Shown here: positions 1 to 10,434 of the stretch, piece after piece | Layout: every line of letters begins with the position of its first letter | Position numbering within the stretch: the stretch's first letter is position 1 | Source of the DNA: Candolleomyces eurysporus | Lineage: Eukaryota; Basidiomycota; Agaricomycetes; Agaricales; Psathyrellaceae | Assembly (NCBI GenBank): GCA_027579435.1 | Contig: JANBPK010000773.1 | Span: 1 to 64,000, forward strand | Reading direction: 5' to 3' | DNA: 64,000 nucleotides | Position numbers and translations under genes: made by a program | Notes under the pieces: model-generated | The model's database searches: none | What the model was told of the DNA's origin: nothing | What the model saw: only the letters and a program-made list of their open reading frames with translations

Positions 1-218
1 AGAGGCTCCATCGAGTTGACCGAGTCGCCGAATTTCGGGGAGGTGTAAAATTCGCCGCGGTTGCAGCCTGTGCGAGGTCAGCAGGGGAGAGGCGACAGGA
101 GCAGAACAGGCTCACCGTCGCTGGCACGGGCTTCGAGAGGGGCAGCGAGGTTGTGCCGTCTGCCCACAGCCTCACGAGCCCTCTTGTTGTGGTGAACGTG
201 GAAGCTGCCGCGGCCCAT
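1..218 (-). CDS. Unidentified protein, N-terminal part only
   Basis: The minus strand carries an ATG at 218 followed by an open exon to 116, a GT-AG intron of 48 nt (115-68), and a second exon that runs off the left edge. The joined reading frame starts MGRGSFHVHHNKRAREAVGR and continues with a Cys/Gly segment (DGCNRGEFYTSPKFGDSVNS). The N-terminus is basic and His-rich, with no obvious signal peptide in the visible part. Upstream sequence (219-600) is purine-rich on the plus strand, so pyrimidine-rich on the coding strand, as is common for fungal promoters. I do not recognise the family; about 55 residues are visible. The splice consensus and an uninterrupted frame through the join are the main support. 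Confidence 0.5.
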
Positions 219-616
219 TTTGTAGCTTGAAATTTAACGTAGTCGATAGAAAAAGCGAATGTTGTTTGAAAAAAAGAGCGTGTCCGCAACGTTTAGCGGA
301 GGAAAAGGGTGTCGAGAAATGCGTGTTCGTGTCGCTGGCGTCTGCTTCTTCTCCTTCGCGCTTAAGGAACGAGCGAGGCGGAAGAAAGGACAGGAGGGAA
401 CGGGAGCCCGGGAAACGAGAGCGAAAAGAAGGTGGGTGTTGGAGGAAAGGCAGGAAAGGGCCGACTCGACGACCACCACCCGTGAGAACTTCCCCACTTT
501 TCACACTCCGCTCGTGTCAACCGTTGCCAAGGCGTCATCTATCCCGTTTCCGGACGCCCTTTCTTCCTGCCTGTTCTTATGGCTGTTGTTCGTCATAATA
601 GCGACCAGGTTAGACA
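219..616. other. Gene-free upstream region
   Basis: This is the presumed promoter and 5' leader of the partial gene at the left edge. Long open frames exist on both strands (for example 227-598 plus), but they are low-complexity Arg/Lys/Glu-rich or Ser/Pro/Arg-rich and lack splice-consistent extension, so I treat them as chance frames in skewed-composition sequence. Confidence 0.4.
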
Positions 617-953
617 AGGTCGAGTAGACGCTGGGGCTCTCTCTCTCGACGACTTGCCCCCTATACCATTCAGAGGAATTAATGCATCGTCAAAGCCCCT
701 CTTCCAACGAGACCCGCCCGCATGATGGATTCGTGCTTCTCGTCCTCCTTCACTCGGTTCTCATGATCTGCCATCTTGAATGGCACAGTCCACGACGACG
801 GCCATACTTTCCCGATGATTTGCGTACTTGAGCAGTTGGTCTACTCGCATTGTTGGTGAGCAAGTATGAATGATATCATGATTCCATCATCATCCTCATA
901 CATTTGCGCTGTTGAGCGAGATCTATTTCACCAACTTTTTTATCTCCCGCTCT

Positions 954-1750
954 CAGTCTCATGATCTGTTGTGCTTCGACGGCAGTTGGCTTCCACCCTG
1001 CCACTCTGTTCATCTATCGTCTTTTTCTCCGGCTTCGCCACGCTGCCGAATGTAATTCCACTCGACGTTAACTTTTGACCCATGCCACTTGTAACGGAGC
1101 CTCCGAGATTTGTGCCCCTTTTTCGTTCGCAGCTCCTTCCCGAGGCGGGTCAAAATCTCCCGATGACGGGTATCGAACGAACCGTCCATCTACCTCCTTG
1201 TTCATCTGTTTTCCAACCCCTCAGTATCAAACTACTTCCCGCCCAGGTTTCGAAATGTTCGTGTTCCGTATGGTGCACGATCAATATTCCGTCACACCCA
1301 CGCATTTACGCTGTCGCGCCCATCAAACAAAGACTTGTTCTCGACCTTTGACTTACAAGCCTGTTTATTTGCCTTTCTAGTAGTGCTTCCATGTCAGCTG
1401 GTCGGGTGCACCGTCTCAGCCCCGCGTACTACCTGCTCTGCCTCGTCTCCCTCTCCTTCAACTCTTTGCCACTCAGACCCTTACTCAACGCCAACGTCCT
1501 TCTGACTTCCGGGCCGAGGTGCATATGATACACTCTAAGGATGTTTTCGACCCCTGGTACTTACCGGGCTTCTCGCTCCCATTCCAAGCTAGTGCTAGTC
1601 GCTATTCGCTCCAACTCTCCCGGGTATCAGTGGTCAGGTGGTTCTTGGGCGAACCGACTGTCGTTGGTCGGAATCGGAACATCTGATAATCCACCCGTCT
1701 GTTGTCTGTTTTCCCGTACGCCCGTCAGTACAGCAAGTATCGAACCGCTT
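954..1750. other. Conserved non-coding block of unit A
   Basis: This block of about 800 nt is repeated at 3986-4760 with high identity. Open frames exist in both copies (1075-1380 and 4206-4619), but their start and stop positions differ between copies because of indels, which argues against a protein. It lies 3' of the G-domain gene of its own unit. I see no tRNA or rRNA signature. It could be a non-coding RNA, a relic gene or a transposon fragment. Confidence 0.4.
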
Positions 1751-2131
1751 TATCCTTTACGGGACTTGCATTCGCTTCGGAACTCTGGAATTTTATGACA
1801 CGAGTCCGTTCGGCGCCATCCACTCTTATTTATGTGCGTAGTCCCCAACTAGCTCATGTTCAGTGACACAGCGTCGATGTACTTTCCTCACTCAAGGACA
1901 GGTGAAAGATCTAGTCGATTAGAACTTCAATAGACACGGACTGAAGAGTATGGAAAAGACGAGCAATCGTATGTAAGCGAAAGAAACAACTTCATCATTA
2001 GTTCATAGAAGAGTGATCGTTAACGGCAAGAAGTCGATGGAACGAGCTGGAAACGGAGATGCTATATACATCTACGTATAGAATATACGAACAACAAGGA
2101 ATATAAAGGCACATGACACTCTTCCTGGATA

Positions 2132-3274
2132 TCACGACTGTAAAGAACGCCATTGAATGAGCAAGGTGTCGAAATCGTTGTTTCGAATACTCACAAGTCC
2201 GATGGCACGACTCACACGAGTGCCCAGCGGCAACCGCAATCGGGCTGCTTCAGCTGACCAGGCGGCCCTGAGCCTCTCCTGATCTACTTGAGTTAAGGTC
2301 GAGCCTGACTCCTTGATCAGTTCCTCCAGTTTTCGACGAAGCTCTTGAGCGGCGTCAGTTTCTCTGAATTTCTTGCCTTTATCGACGAGTTGCTTTTGAA
2401 TTTTCAGAACGACGCCGTCGATATGGGAGTCCGCGCGCCGCTCCAAGACAAGCTTGATAAGATCCCAGGCGGACTCCTTCGAGTTCCACAGAGCCGCCAT
2501 TTCCTCCCTTGTGTGAGGTGCCGATTCAGAGCGCATCTCGCTCCAAAACGTGTTCAGAGTTTCCTTCTTTCGTTTTTCGCCGCTTTCTGGTGGACATATT
2601 TCCCATCGGGTGGTCGCAAGGACGACCTTAGACAGAGCGTGATCTCCACACATCTCTCGGAACACCCTGACGTTTGAACGGCCATTGCGTGTCATCCGAT
2701 TGGGATAAATCGGATACATGTAAATAATACCTCCGACCTTCATGCCGGAATCGTATCTGGTCATGGAATATAAGTCCGCTTTCAGTCCTTGAAGGCCGAA
2801 AACTCACGAAGATGCAAGCCAGACAGCTATGCGGCGAACAATCTCTGAGTCTGGTAGGTCAGTTTCGTCAAAGCCCGGTGTATCCACCAGTACGATTCTT
2901 TGGCCGCCAATTTGAAAGGCCCTCGCCAACGACGAGTTGTTGGGCACGTCAATGAAGTAGTGCCCTACCTGCTTGGTGCAGGGTTGAAACCCATCGCTAA
3001 CGGGTGTCTCCGATCTTCCGAGGACATTGTTTATGAACTAAACGAGTCAGTGCGCTGATGGTACATGGAGTCGCACGCATGTAGTCCTCACAGTACTTTT
3101 CCCGACATCTGTCGGGCCCATGATCCTATATCTCGTATCAGCATCTCTTCATCTGACACCCGTTTGGAGGAAAAAGGCATACAAAATTACGATATCGTTT
3201 TGTCTCCCTACGCCTTTTGGCAGGTATACATCATCATCAGCTCGGAGACGGTCGAGATTGAATCCTCGGGGCAT
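2132..3274 (-). CDS. AIG1/septin-like G-domain protein, copy 1
   Basis: A predicted P-loop GTPase of the large agaricomycete G-domain family related to AIG1 and septin GTPases. Proposed exons are 3274-3183, 3125-3092, 3037-2808 and 2756-2132, with 57, 54 and 51 nt GT-AG introns; the exons sum to 981 nt, giving 326 aa in one frame. Visible motifs are the G1 P-loop GPTDVGKST (Lys40) joined across an intron to FINNVLG, and the G3 motif VDTPGFDETDLPDSE. The usual G4 (N/T)KxD is replaced by LATTRWE, as in related fungal proteins. The C-terminal third is charged and probably helical (KLEELIKESG). The last part contains an in-frame 57 nt potential intron (2194-2138), so two C-termini are possible. 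It probably acts in the cytosol; its biological role is unknown. It is the tandem paralogue of 4843-5928. Confidence 0.8.
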
Positions 3275-3985
3275 GGCGGAGACGGCGAGAGCAAAGGTGT
3301 AAGAGGGATGGGCACGTTACAGTGCCCATTATATGGTTGTAAACTGTGTTTCAAGGCGCAGATAACGAGGCAGCCTTATGTCGTCTAGACCGGGATACTT
3401 GACACGATCAGTGGAACTGGGCCTCTGCGTCCCATGAAAACAATGAGGCGAGGCATCTTGAAGGAAGCAGAAACTCGCCATGCCGCGACCGAAACAGGAC
3501 AATCACCCTTCAATATAGATCGATGGTATAGAAATATGATACGGAGTCTTATACACGTGAGTGTCCCATTCAGCGTGCTAAAGGACACGAACTCCGGCTC
3601 AGCGTTCACTGCTCACCACACGAACAATGAGGACAATCAAGCTGTATAGGACAACGTGTAGTAGGCGCTGGGGCTCTCCCTCTCTTGACGACTCGCCCCT
3701 CACACCACTCATCCAGAAGAATTGATGAATGATGCATCGTCAAAGCGCATCTCCCCTTGAACGAGACCGCTCGCATGATTGATTTATGCCTCTATGTCCC
3801 CTCCCTCGCTCGGTTTTCATGATCTACCAACCTGGATGGCACGGTCTACCAGACTTTCTCGTTGATGTGCGTACTTGTATTCCAGCGTTGTTGCTGAGCA
3901 AGTATGTATTATGAATGATATTATGATCCAAATTCCATCAGGCCCGTACTCTAAAATGAATCATTGCTCGGAAGTATCGCTCTCA

Positions 3986-4760
3986 GTCTCATGATCTGTT
4001 GCGCTTCGACGGCAGTTGGCTTCCACCCTGCCACTCCTTCATCTATCGTCTTCTTCTCCGGCTTCGCCACGCTGCCGAATGTAATTCCACTCGACGTTAA
4101 CTTCTGACCCATGCCACTTGTAACGGTGCCTCCGAGATTCGTGCCTCTTTTTCGTTCGCAGCTCCTTCCCGAGGCGGGTCAAAATCTCCCGACGACGGGT
4201 ATCGAATGAACCGTCCATCTACCTCCTTGTTCATCTGTTTTCCAACCCCTCAGTATCAAACTACTTCCCGCCCAGGTTTCGAAATATTCGTGTTCCGTAT
4301 GGTGCACGATCAATATTCCGTCACACCCACGCATTTACGCTGTCGCGCCCATCAAACAAAGATTTGTTCTCGACCTTTGACCTACAAGCCTGTTTATTTG
4401 CCTTTCTCGTCGTGCTTCCATGTCAGCTGGTCGGGTGCACCGTCTCAGCTCCCCGTACTACCTGCTCTGCCTCGTCTTCCTCTCCCCGAACTTTTTGCCA
4501 TTCAGACCCTTGCTCAACGCCAACGTACTTCTGACTTCCGGGCCGAGGTGCATATGATACACTCCAAGGATGTTTCGACCCTAGTACTTACCGAGCTTCT
4601 CGTTCCCAGTCCAAGCTAGTGCTAGTCGCCATTCGCTCCAACTCTCCCGGGTATCAATCGTCGCGTGGTTCTTGGGCGAACCGACTGTCGTTGGTCGGAA
4701 TCGGAACATCTGATAATCCACCCGTCTATTGTCTGTTTTTCCGTACACCCGTCAGTACAA
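3986..4760. other. Conserved non-coding block of unit B
   Basis: Second copy of the block described at 954-1750. It begins with the same tcagtctcatgatctgttg stretch and stays closely similar to about 4760, where unit B loses the segment that follows in unit A. Confidence 0.4.
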
Positions 4761-4842
4761 TAAGTAAGGATCGAACAACAAAGGTACATTAGAGTCTACA
4801 ATACATTATGGAATGCTGCTTGAGCCAACACTCTTCCTGGAC

Positions 4843-5928
4843 TCACGACTGTAAAGAACGCCATTGAATGAGCAAGGTGTCGAAATCGTCGTTTCGAATA
4901 CTCACAAACGTGGGGAGCCCAAAGGCACGTCTCATACGCCGAGTGCTAAGCGGCAGCTGCGATTGCGCTGCTTCGGCTTCCAGAGTTTGGAGTCGACGAA
5001 GCTCTCGAGCGGCATCAGTGTCTTTGAATTTCTTGCCTTTATCGACGAGTTGCTTTTGAATTTTTAGGATGACGCCGTCGATATGGGAGTCCGCGCGCCG
5101 CTTCAAGACGAGCCTCATAAGATCCCAGGCGGACTCCTTCGAGTTCCATAGAGCCGCTGTTTCCTCGCTTGTGTGCGTCGACTCGGAGTGCATATTGCTC
5201 CAAAACATGTCCAGAACTTCGTTCTTTCGTTTTTCGCCGAGTTCTGGTGAACATATATCCCATCGGGTGGTCGCAAGGACGACCTTAGAAAGAGCGTGAT
5301 TTCCACACATCTCTCGGAACACCTTGACGTTTGAACGGTCATTGCGTGTCATCCGGCTGGGATAAACTGGATACATGTAGATTACACCCCCAACCTTCAT
5401 GCCGGATTCGTATCTGGTCATGGAATATAAGTCCGCTTTCGGTCCTTGAAGGCCGAAAACTCACGAAGATGCAAGCCAGACAGCTATGCGGCGAAAAATC
5501 TCTGAGTCTGGTAGTTCAGTATCGTCAAAGGACGGTGTATCCACCAGTACGATCCTTTGGCCGCCAATTTGAAAAGCCTTCGCCAACGACGAGCTGTTGG
5601 GCACGTTAACGAAGTAGTGCGCTACCTGGTTGGTACAGGATTGGAACCCGTCGCTAACGGGTGCATCCGATCTCCCAAGGACATTGTTTATGAACTAAAC
5701 GAGTCAGTGCACTGGTGGTACATGAAGTCGCACGTATGTAGTCCTCACAGTACTTTTCCCGACGCCTGTCGGGCCCACGATCCTATATCTCGTATCAGCA
5801 CCTCTTCATCTGACACCAGTTTGGAGAAAGGCGTACAGAATCACGATATCGTTTTGTCTCCCTACGCCTTTTGGCAGGTACACATCGTCATCAGCTCTGA
5901 GAAGGTCGAGACTGAATCCTTGGGGCAT
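4843..5928 (-). CDS. AIG1/septin-like G-domain protein, copy 2 (altered G3)
   Basis: Paralogue of 2132-3274 with identical exon architecture: 5928-5837, 5782-5749, 5694-5465 and 5413-4843. The exons sum to 927 nt, giving 308 aa. The P-loop is intact (IVGPTGVGKST), and actually fits the consensus better than copy 1. However, the G3 motif reads VDTPSFDDTELPDSE: the glycine that contacts the gamma-phosphate in P-loop GTPases is replaced by serine. The charged helical tail is 18 residues shorter than in copy 1. The 3' end keeps the optional 57 nt in-frame intron. Loss of the G3 glycine suggests a hydrolysis-impaired or pseudo-GTPase form, which is inference. The 5' flank (5929-6561) matches that of copy 1. 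Confidence 0.78.
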
Positions 5929-6735
5929 GGCGGAGACGGCGAGAGCAAAGGTGTAGGAGGGATGGGCACATTACAGCGTTTCAAAGCGCAGACAACGAGG
6001 CAGCCTTATGTCGTCCAGACTGGGACACTCGACACGATCCGGGGAACTGGGCCTGTGCGTCCCATTAAAGCAATGAGGCGAGGCAACTTGAAGGAAGCAG
6101 AGACTCGCCATGCCGCAACTGAAACGGGACAATCACCCTTCAATATAGATCGATGGTATCGAAATACGATACGGAGTCTTATACATATGAGTGTCCCATT
6201 CATCGTGCTAAAATGAAGACGACTAAGTTGTATTGGACAACGTGTAGTAGGCGCTGGGGCTCTCTCTCTCTTGACGACTCGCCCCTCACACCACTCATCC
6301 AGAAGAATTGATGAATGATGCATTGTCAAAGCGCCTCTCCCAACGAGACCCGCTCGCATGATCGATTCTTGCCTCTACGTCACCCACTCGGTTCTCATGT
6401 TCTGCCATCTTGGATAGCACGGTCTACGACGACGCCCAGACTTTCCCGATGATGTGCGTACTTGTATTCCAGCGTTGTTGCTGAGCAAGTATGTATTATG
6501 AATGATATTATGATCCAGATTCCATCATACCCGTACTCTAAAATGAATTATTGCTCGGAATTACAGAACGAAAGTCACTATCTATGCACAACACTCATCC
6601 ATTCGCGCCCTTGACCTAGTTAACTGAAGAACTGTTCCTCTCGCTACTTCGTATTCTACTCCCCTTTTCTATGCTATCGCCAGATAGACTATCCTCAGTC
6701 AAGGTCGATGTTGCGAATTCTCCTCGCTCGTGCCC

Positions 6736-7779
6736 TCATAAAGCACCTCCACAGAACCTCTTGAGGATCCTAGCTAGCCTTTCTTGGTCGCCGATTGCGT
6801 CATCCTGTCCTTGCGCCTTCTCACTGGTAAGGTGGATTCAAAATTGCTATCTTTGCGCACATAAATGAACGAAACTTACGCGTCTACGCGGGCGATATTC
6901 CAGAACAGCCCATTGCCCTCTGGCCCCTCTGGTGCGGCATTCTTCGCGAGGAGCTCCGTCAGCAGTTCACCATCTTTCGAGCACCCCTCTCCTGGTTGAG
7001 TAGCCCAGCTTCTCGGCTTTTTTGTGCAAGTCTCAACATGGTCAGGCTCCTCAGGCTCGAGGGAAGCTCGCCTCTTTCCTTTCAGGTCTCGCGGAGGCTC
7101 GTTGATGACGAGCTGTGCAGACTGGGAGGTTCGAAGTTCGGCTGGGATGAAAGGGAGCATAGGATCTGGACTCTCCCATTCTTGCAGAGACAGAGTCGGA
7201 GATTCGTCATCCCCATTATTCTTCATTTCAGCCAGGAATGCCGCCCTAGAGATAGCGTCAGGTCAAAAGTCAAGTCGGACAATAGCCTTAGGAGGCAAGA
7301 AAGACGGCGACGTACTCCTCTTCTTCGGTGATTTCGGTCAGAGTTCCGTGTTCCTGGGCCGTTTCCGCACTTTGAGAGCCCGCACCCAACCATTCCCCAA
7401 GTAGCTCTCGGCTGATAACTATGCGCGTTTTCTTAGTAGGAGCGGGTTTCGTGGGTTTCGCGGGCTTCGCAGAGAATTTGTCGAAGGGGCTGCCCGAGTT
7501 ATCCTCGAAAGAGGAACAAGGGAAACCGGCATTTCCATTCCTTATCGCTGTCTCGATGTCGAGATCTTCCACCATTGTGGACACAATCGCCTCCCTTGAT
7601 GTACCATTAGCATCGGCGCAAAGATTACTGGATTAGAAGCGGAAGAGGACGCACGCATCGTCTCTCGGTATCCCTGCTAGAAATTCACCCTCTTGCGTAT
7701 ATTTCTCCGTGAGGTCGAATATAGCGCATGCTTTGGCGCACATCAAGGCCTCTTCGTCGATCGGATGACTGAAACCCAT
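6736..7779 (-). CDS. Unidentified acidic protein
   Basis: ATG at 7779 starts MGFSHPIDEEALMCAKACAI. Three introns with good consensus connect four exons: the first joins RDDA to EAIVSTMVED, the second joins ITEEE to AAFLAEMKNN (donor gtacgt), and the third joins ARVDA to EKAQGQDDAI (donor gtaagt). The frame ends at TGA 6738-6736 after RILKRFCGGAL. The product is roughly 285 aa, rich in Glu, Pro and Lys, with a likely nuclear-type basic patch (KGKRR) and no transmembrane segment. I recognise no domain. Consistent splice frames support a real gene. Its 3' end abuts the truncated unit C of the tandem array. Confidence 0.6.
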
Positions 7780-8781
7780 GCTTGATGGCGAAGGAGACTA
7801 GTTAGAAAGAAGTTAGGTAGAGCCTGGAGGGAAGCTTTAGTTAGGCGTTGGACCCCTTGAAGAGAAATGAAAGAGCAGACGATGTTGTCATATTTATACG
7901 TTGAAGAAAGCTATGACTTCCTCGTCACAAAGGTTGATTGACGCTCTACGACGAACAGGTTTTTCGAAGCCATCTAGCTGTTCAGCCCATTTCATTGGTT
8001 TAAATGAAAACAGTATTTCATGCTATGAAGCTGTAGTGTAAGTGTGGGAGAAGGTCATTCAAAGTGTGGCAATGTCCTTAGGGCAGTGAAGAGCGAAGCA
8101 AATCGTAGTATCCAGAGGACGCGAGGTTTCGATGTCTTTATGAGCATTCAAGCCTGTAGGCAGTATCCGAAGACTTTGAGCGTATTCAGGTCACTTTACA
8201 GTTGAAGGAGGTCACGAAGAACACAGAGACAGCTTGGAATAATTAGAAACAACTAGCACGAGAGGCTACACTCGGGCATTCGGAGAGACAGCAGTAAATG
8301 TTTCCATTAGCCACAAGGGGTAGGATAGAACCAGAACTGGGGCGATGTACGCCCTTTCCAGATACAGCCCACAAAATTGAACTCTCATTCCAACAATCGA
8401 TCGTCAAGAGCGTGCAAGTTGACTCGGAGGAGACTTTCGGGCGTCATGGGAGAGCTGGACTCGGTACAACTGTACCTCCTAGTGAAGGAGAGCTGTGAAG
8501 ATGCATAGCAGACAAAGTGGATGCACGAAATGAGGGTTCATTTCACAGTATCCTAGTCGCGGCGCAGGTGAAGGACATGCGGCTGCACGGTGACCGGTAT
8601 GAAAAAACTGCTCTTGTTTGATATTGTTGGCGGCGGAATCGAGCCATGGGGACACCACATGGCGCAATCCAGGCTCCGATTGCCAAACATTTGAGCGCTT
8701 TTTAGTATCTGGAGGCACTCTGGGCTTTCGAGGCACCAGGAAATCAATAATCTATTTGAACGTGTCTCATTGCATTTCTAG
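7780..8781. other. Intergenic region
   Basis: Upstream region of the orphan gene at 6736-7779 and 3' side of the CHAT relic. Only short frames are present and I see no domain, RNA gene or repeat. Confidence 0.4.
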
Positions 8782-9863
8782 CTATGCGTTACAGTCCGAA
8801 AAGAACCAAGATAACAATGCCGAATCCGAATCCTCCAATGTCTCCTGCAACTGGTGTACAGCATGCTGAAGCGCGAACGGAGCCTGCCGCCCATCCAGCA
8901 CCGCCGAATTTCCATTGATCTGACCGCTTCGCCTGATGAACCCTTTATAATATTCTTCAGTCGGCCACTCGCGGTGCATGGGAATCCTGAATTGACCACA
9001 TCGTCCCGTAGGGAGGCTGAATCGGCGTTTTTCGAACTTGAGTTGAGGATGGTCGAAAGGTATAGCTGTCCATCGTTGAAAGTAGAATCGGTTTTTCAGG
9101 GGCTTCGTGGTGTCTTGTGCAACGTGGCATGCAAGATGAATACAGCTGTAGTTCTCCATGCCGATGTCGCAGCTTGAACGGTTGCTTCCTCTTCCTGCAA
9201 TCGCAATGAGGTGATCGAAGTCCCCTTAAGCTGTGCATTCATCGTGTCGACCTTGAGTTGTATAGCAGGGATATGAGGACGATTGACGCGCTGACTATGC
9301 ATATTCCCGAGTGATAATACTTCTCTCTTTTCCGCCAGTCATTCGATGGGAGAGACAGCTGTCGGATTATACGACGAGACAGCATAACGCGATAAGTTGT
9401 CTCGGCTGGAATCCCGACAAATCCCCGCAGCATGAAGAGGGAGAGAAGCCAAGGGCTCAGTGGGACAGCTCCAGATTCGATGATCAGGAGTTTTCAACTG
9501 CTAGAGATAGTTGAACACTTCGAAACGACCAAAGGTCATTTCAGAGCTTACGTGGAGACCAAGAACATCCACCACTGGATTAACAACGGCTACCCACAGC
9601 TCTTGTAAAATGTTTGAAAGGGTCGGTGATAACGATTTGGGTTTGGCAGAACGAATGGCGTTGGGGATGACTCCTCTACGCTGCAGCGTACAAAGATCCA
9701 CCAGTGGCGTTTCGCGAATATCTTTCGCCTTTTTCCCTGAGAATTTATCTAGTGGAAAGCCTGCCCGTCGCTTGCAACATATCTCCATCATGGCCAGCTT
9801 TTTGCACCGCCCGTCGAGCGTCTCTTTCATAGATAGGCACATCGCTTGAAAGATAGCCACCAT
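8782..9863 (-). pseudogene. Decayed CHAT-domain (caspase-like) gene
   Basis: Reading the minus strand downward, successive CHAT landmarks appear in different frames: LSNILQELWVAVVNPVVDVL (about 9620), an intron, HRIWSCPTEPLASLPLHAAG, NLSRYAVSSYNPT, NAQLKGTSITSLRLQ, then after a frame change MENYSCIHLACH, DGQLYLSTILNSSSKNA, and finally GTMWSIQDSHAPRVAD and a C-terminal helix region (PFALQHAVHQLQETLEDSDS). All match the intact CHAT gene at 46067-50719. The block that should carry the catalytic-Cys motif (FLSACQT in the intact gene) is deleted between SSSKNA and GTMWS, and the Gly after HLACH is Val. Several frameshifts are present with no homopolymer to blame. The upstream TPR half is missing. 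The relic lies head to head with the NLR-like gene at 10435. Confidence 0.85.
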
Positions 9864-10434
9864 TAGAGCTGGAGGACAATGCCTGTTGACGAGCTATGGT
9901 ATTATTTCGCGAATAGGACTAACGTCCCCTATTTGTTCCGTCCGAAAGTTCTATCGCTGAGGCGCTGCCAAATTCCCTGCCATTTCATCGCATGAACAGC
10001 GGATATAGGCCGGACTGCTACAAGAATCCTTTAGATGCAGAAGGAGAGTGACTGAAAAAAGTGTGAATATCCTTGGATTCGAAACTACCGATGGTAGTAC
10101 AGAATTTTGAGGATCCATCTCATCGAAACCAATCGCCTGACTTGCACAGTCAACTCGTTGGCTGGAATATAGCTCTCGTAGTTCGAGGCCAAGCCTCGGC
10201 CGTCACATCATAGCTCGGCAGAACGAGCCCTTGCGGCTTCGAGCACAACATGGCCTCCGTACATGTCCACCCTGGATGAAGTCGTCTGCGGTATAAGTTG
10301 GGTCGAAATGGCCCTGGCGAGAATTATCCATTTGTCACTAATCTGGTAGAGCCATATATTATGATCCACGACCCACACCGATCTCTTCGCGCATCGTCCA
10401 CAACCAGCACAGCTAACTTCACTTCACCATTAAG
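9864..10434 (+). promoter_or_regulatory. Presumed promoter of the NLR-like gene
   Basis: Gap between the CHAT relic and the NACHT-TPR start codon. An AT-rich catatattatg element at about 10353-10362 lies some 75 nt before the ATG and could serve as a TATA-type element. No other feature is seen. Confidence 0.3.

Larger units (their letters stand above)
617..6561. repeat. Tandem segmental duplication carrying G-domain genes
   Basis: The motif gcgctggggctctc recurs at about 630, 3665 and 6250, followed each time by near-identical sequence. Unit A spans about 617-3656, unit B about 3657-6239, and a truncated unit C about 6240-6561. Units A and B each contain a conserved non-coding block and a G-domain gene on the minus strand. 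Unit B lacks about 340 nt present in A (roughly 1746-2100). Unit C holds only the part that would be the promoter side of the gene in unit B. By eye, copies are well above 85 percent identical, with short indels. Boundaries are approximate. Confidence 0.85.

Noticed and set aside
227..598. Arg/Lys-rich protein on the plus strand near the left edge
   Set aside because: Low-complexity composition from a skewed promoter region; three overlapping frames are all open, which points to composition rather than coding.
1075..1380. Plus-strand protein encoded in the GTPase repeat unit
   Set aside because: The corresponding frame in unit B starts and ends at different points (4206-4619), composition is biased, and no splice-consistent extension exists.
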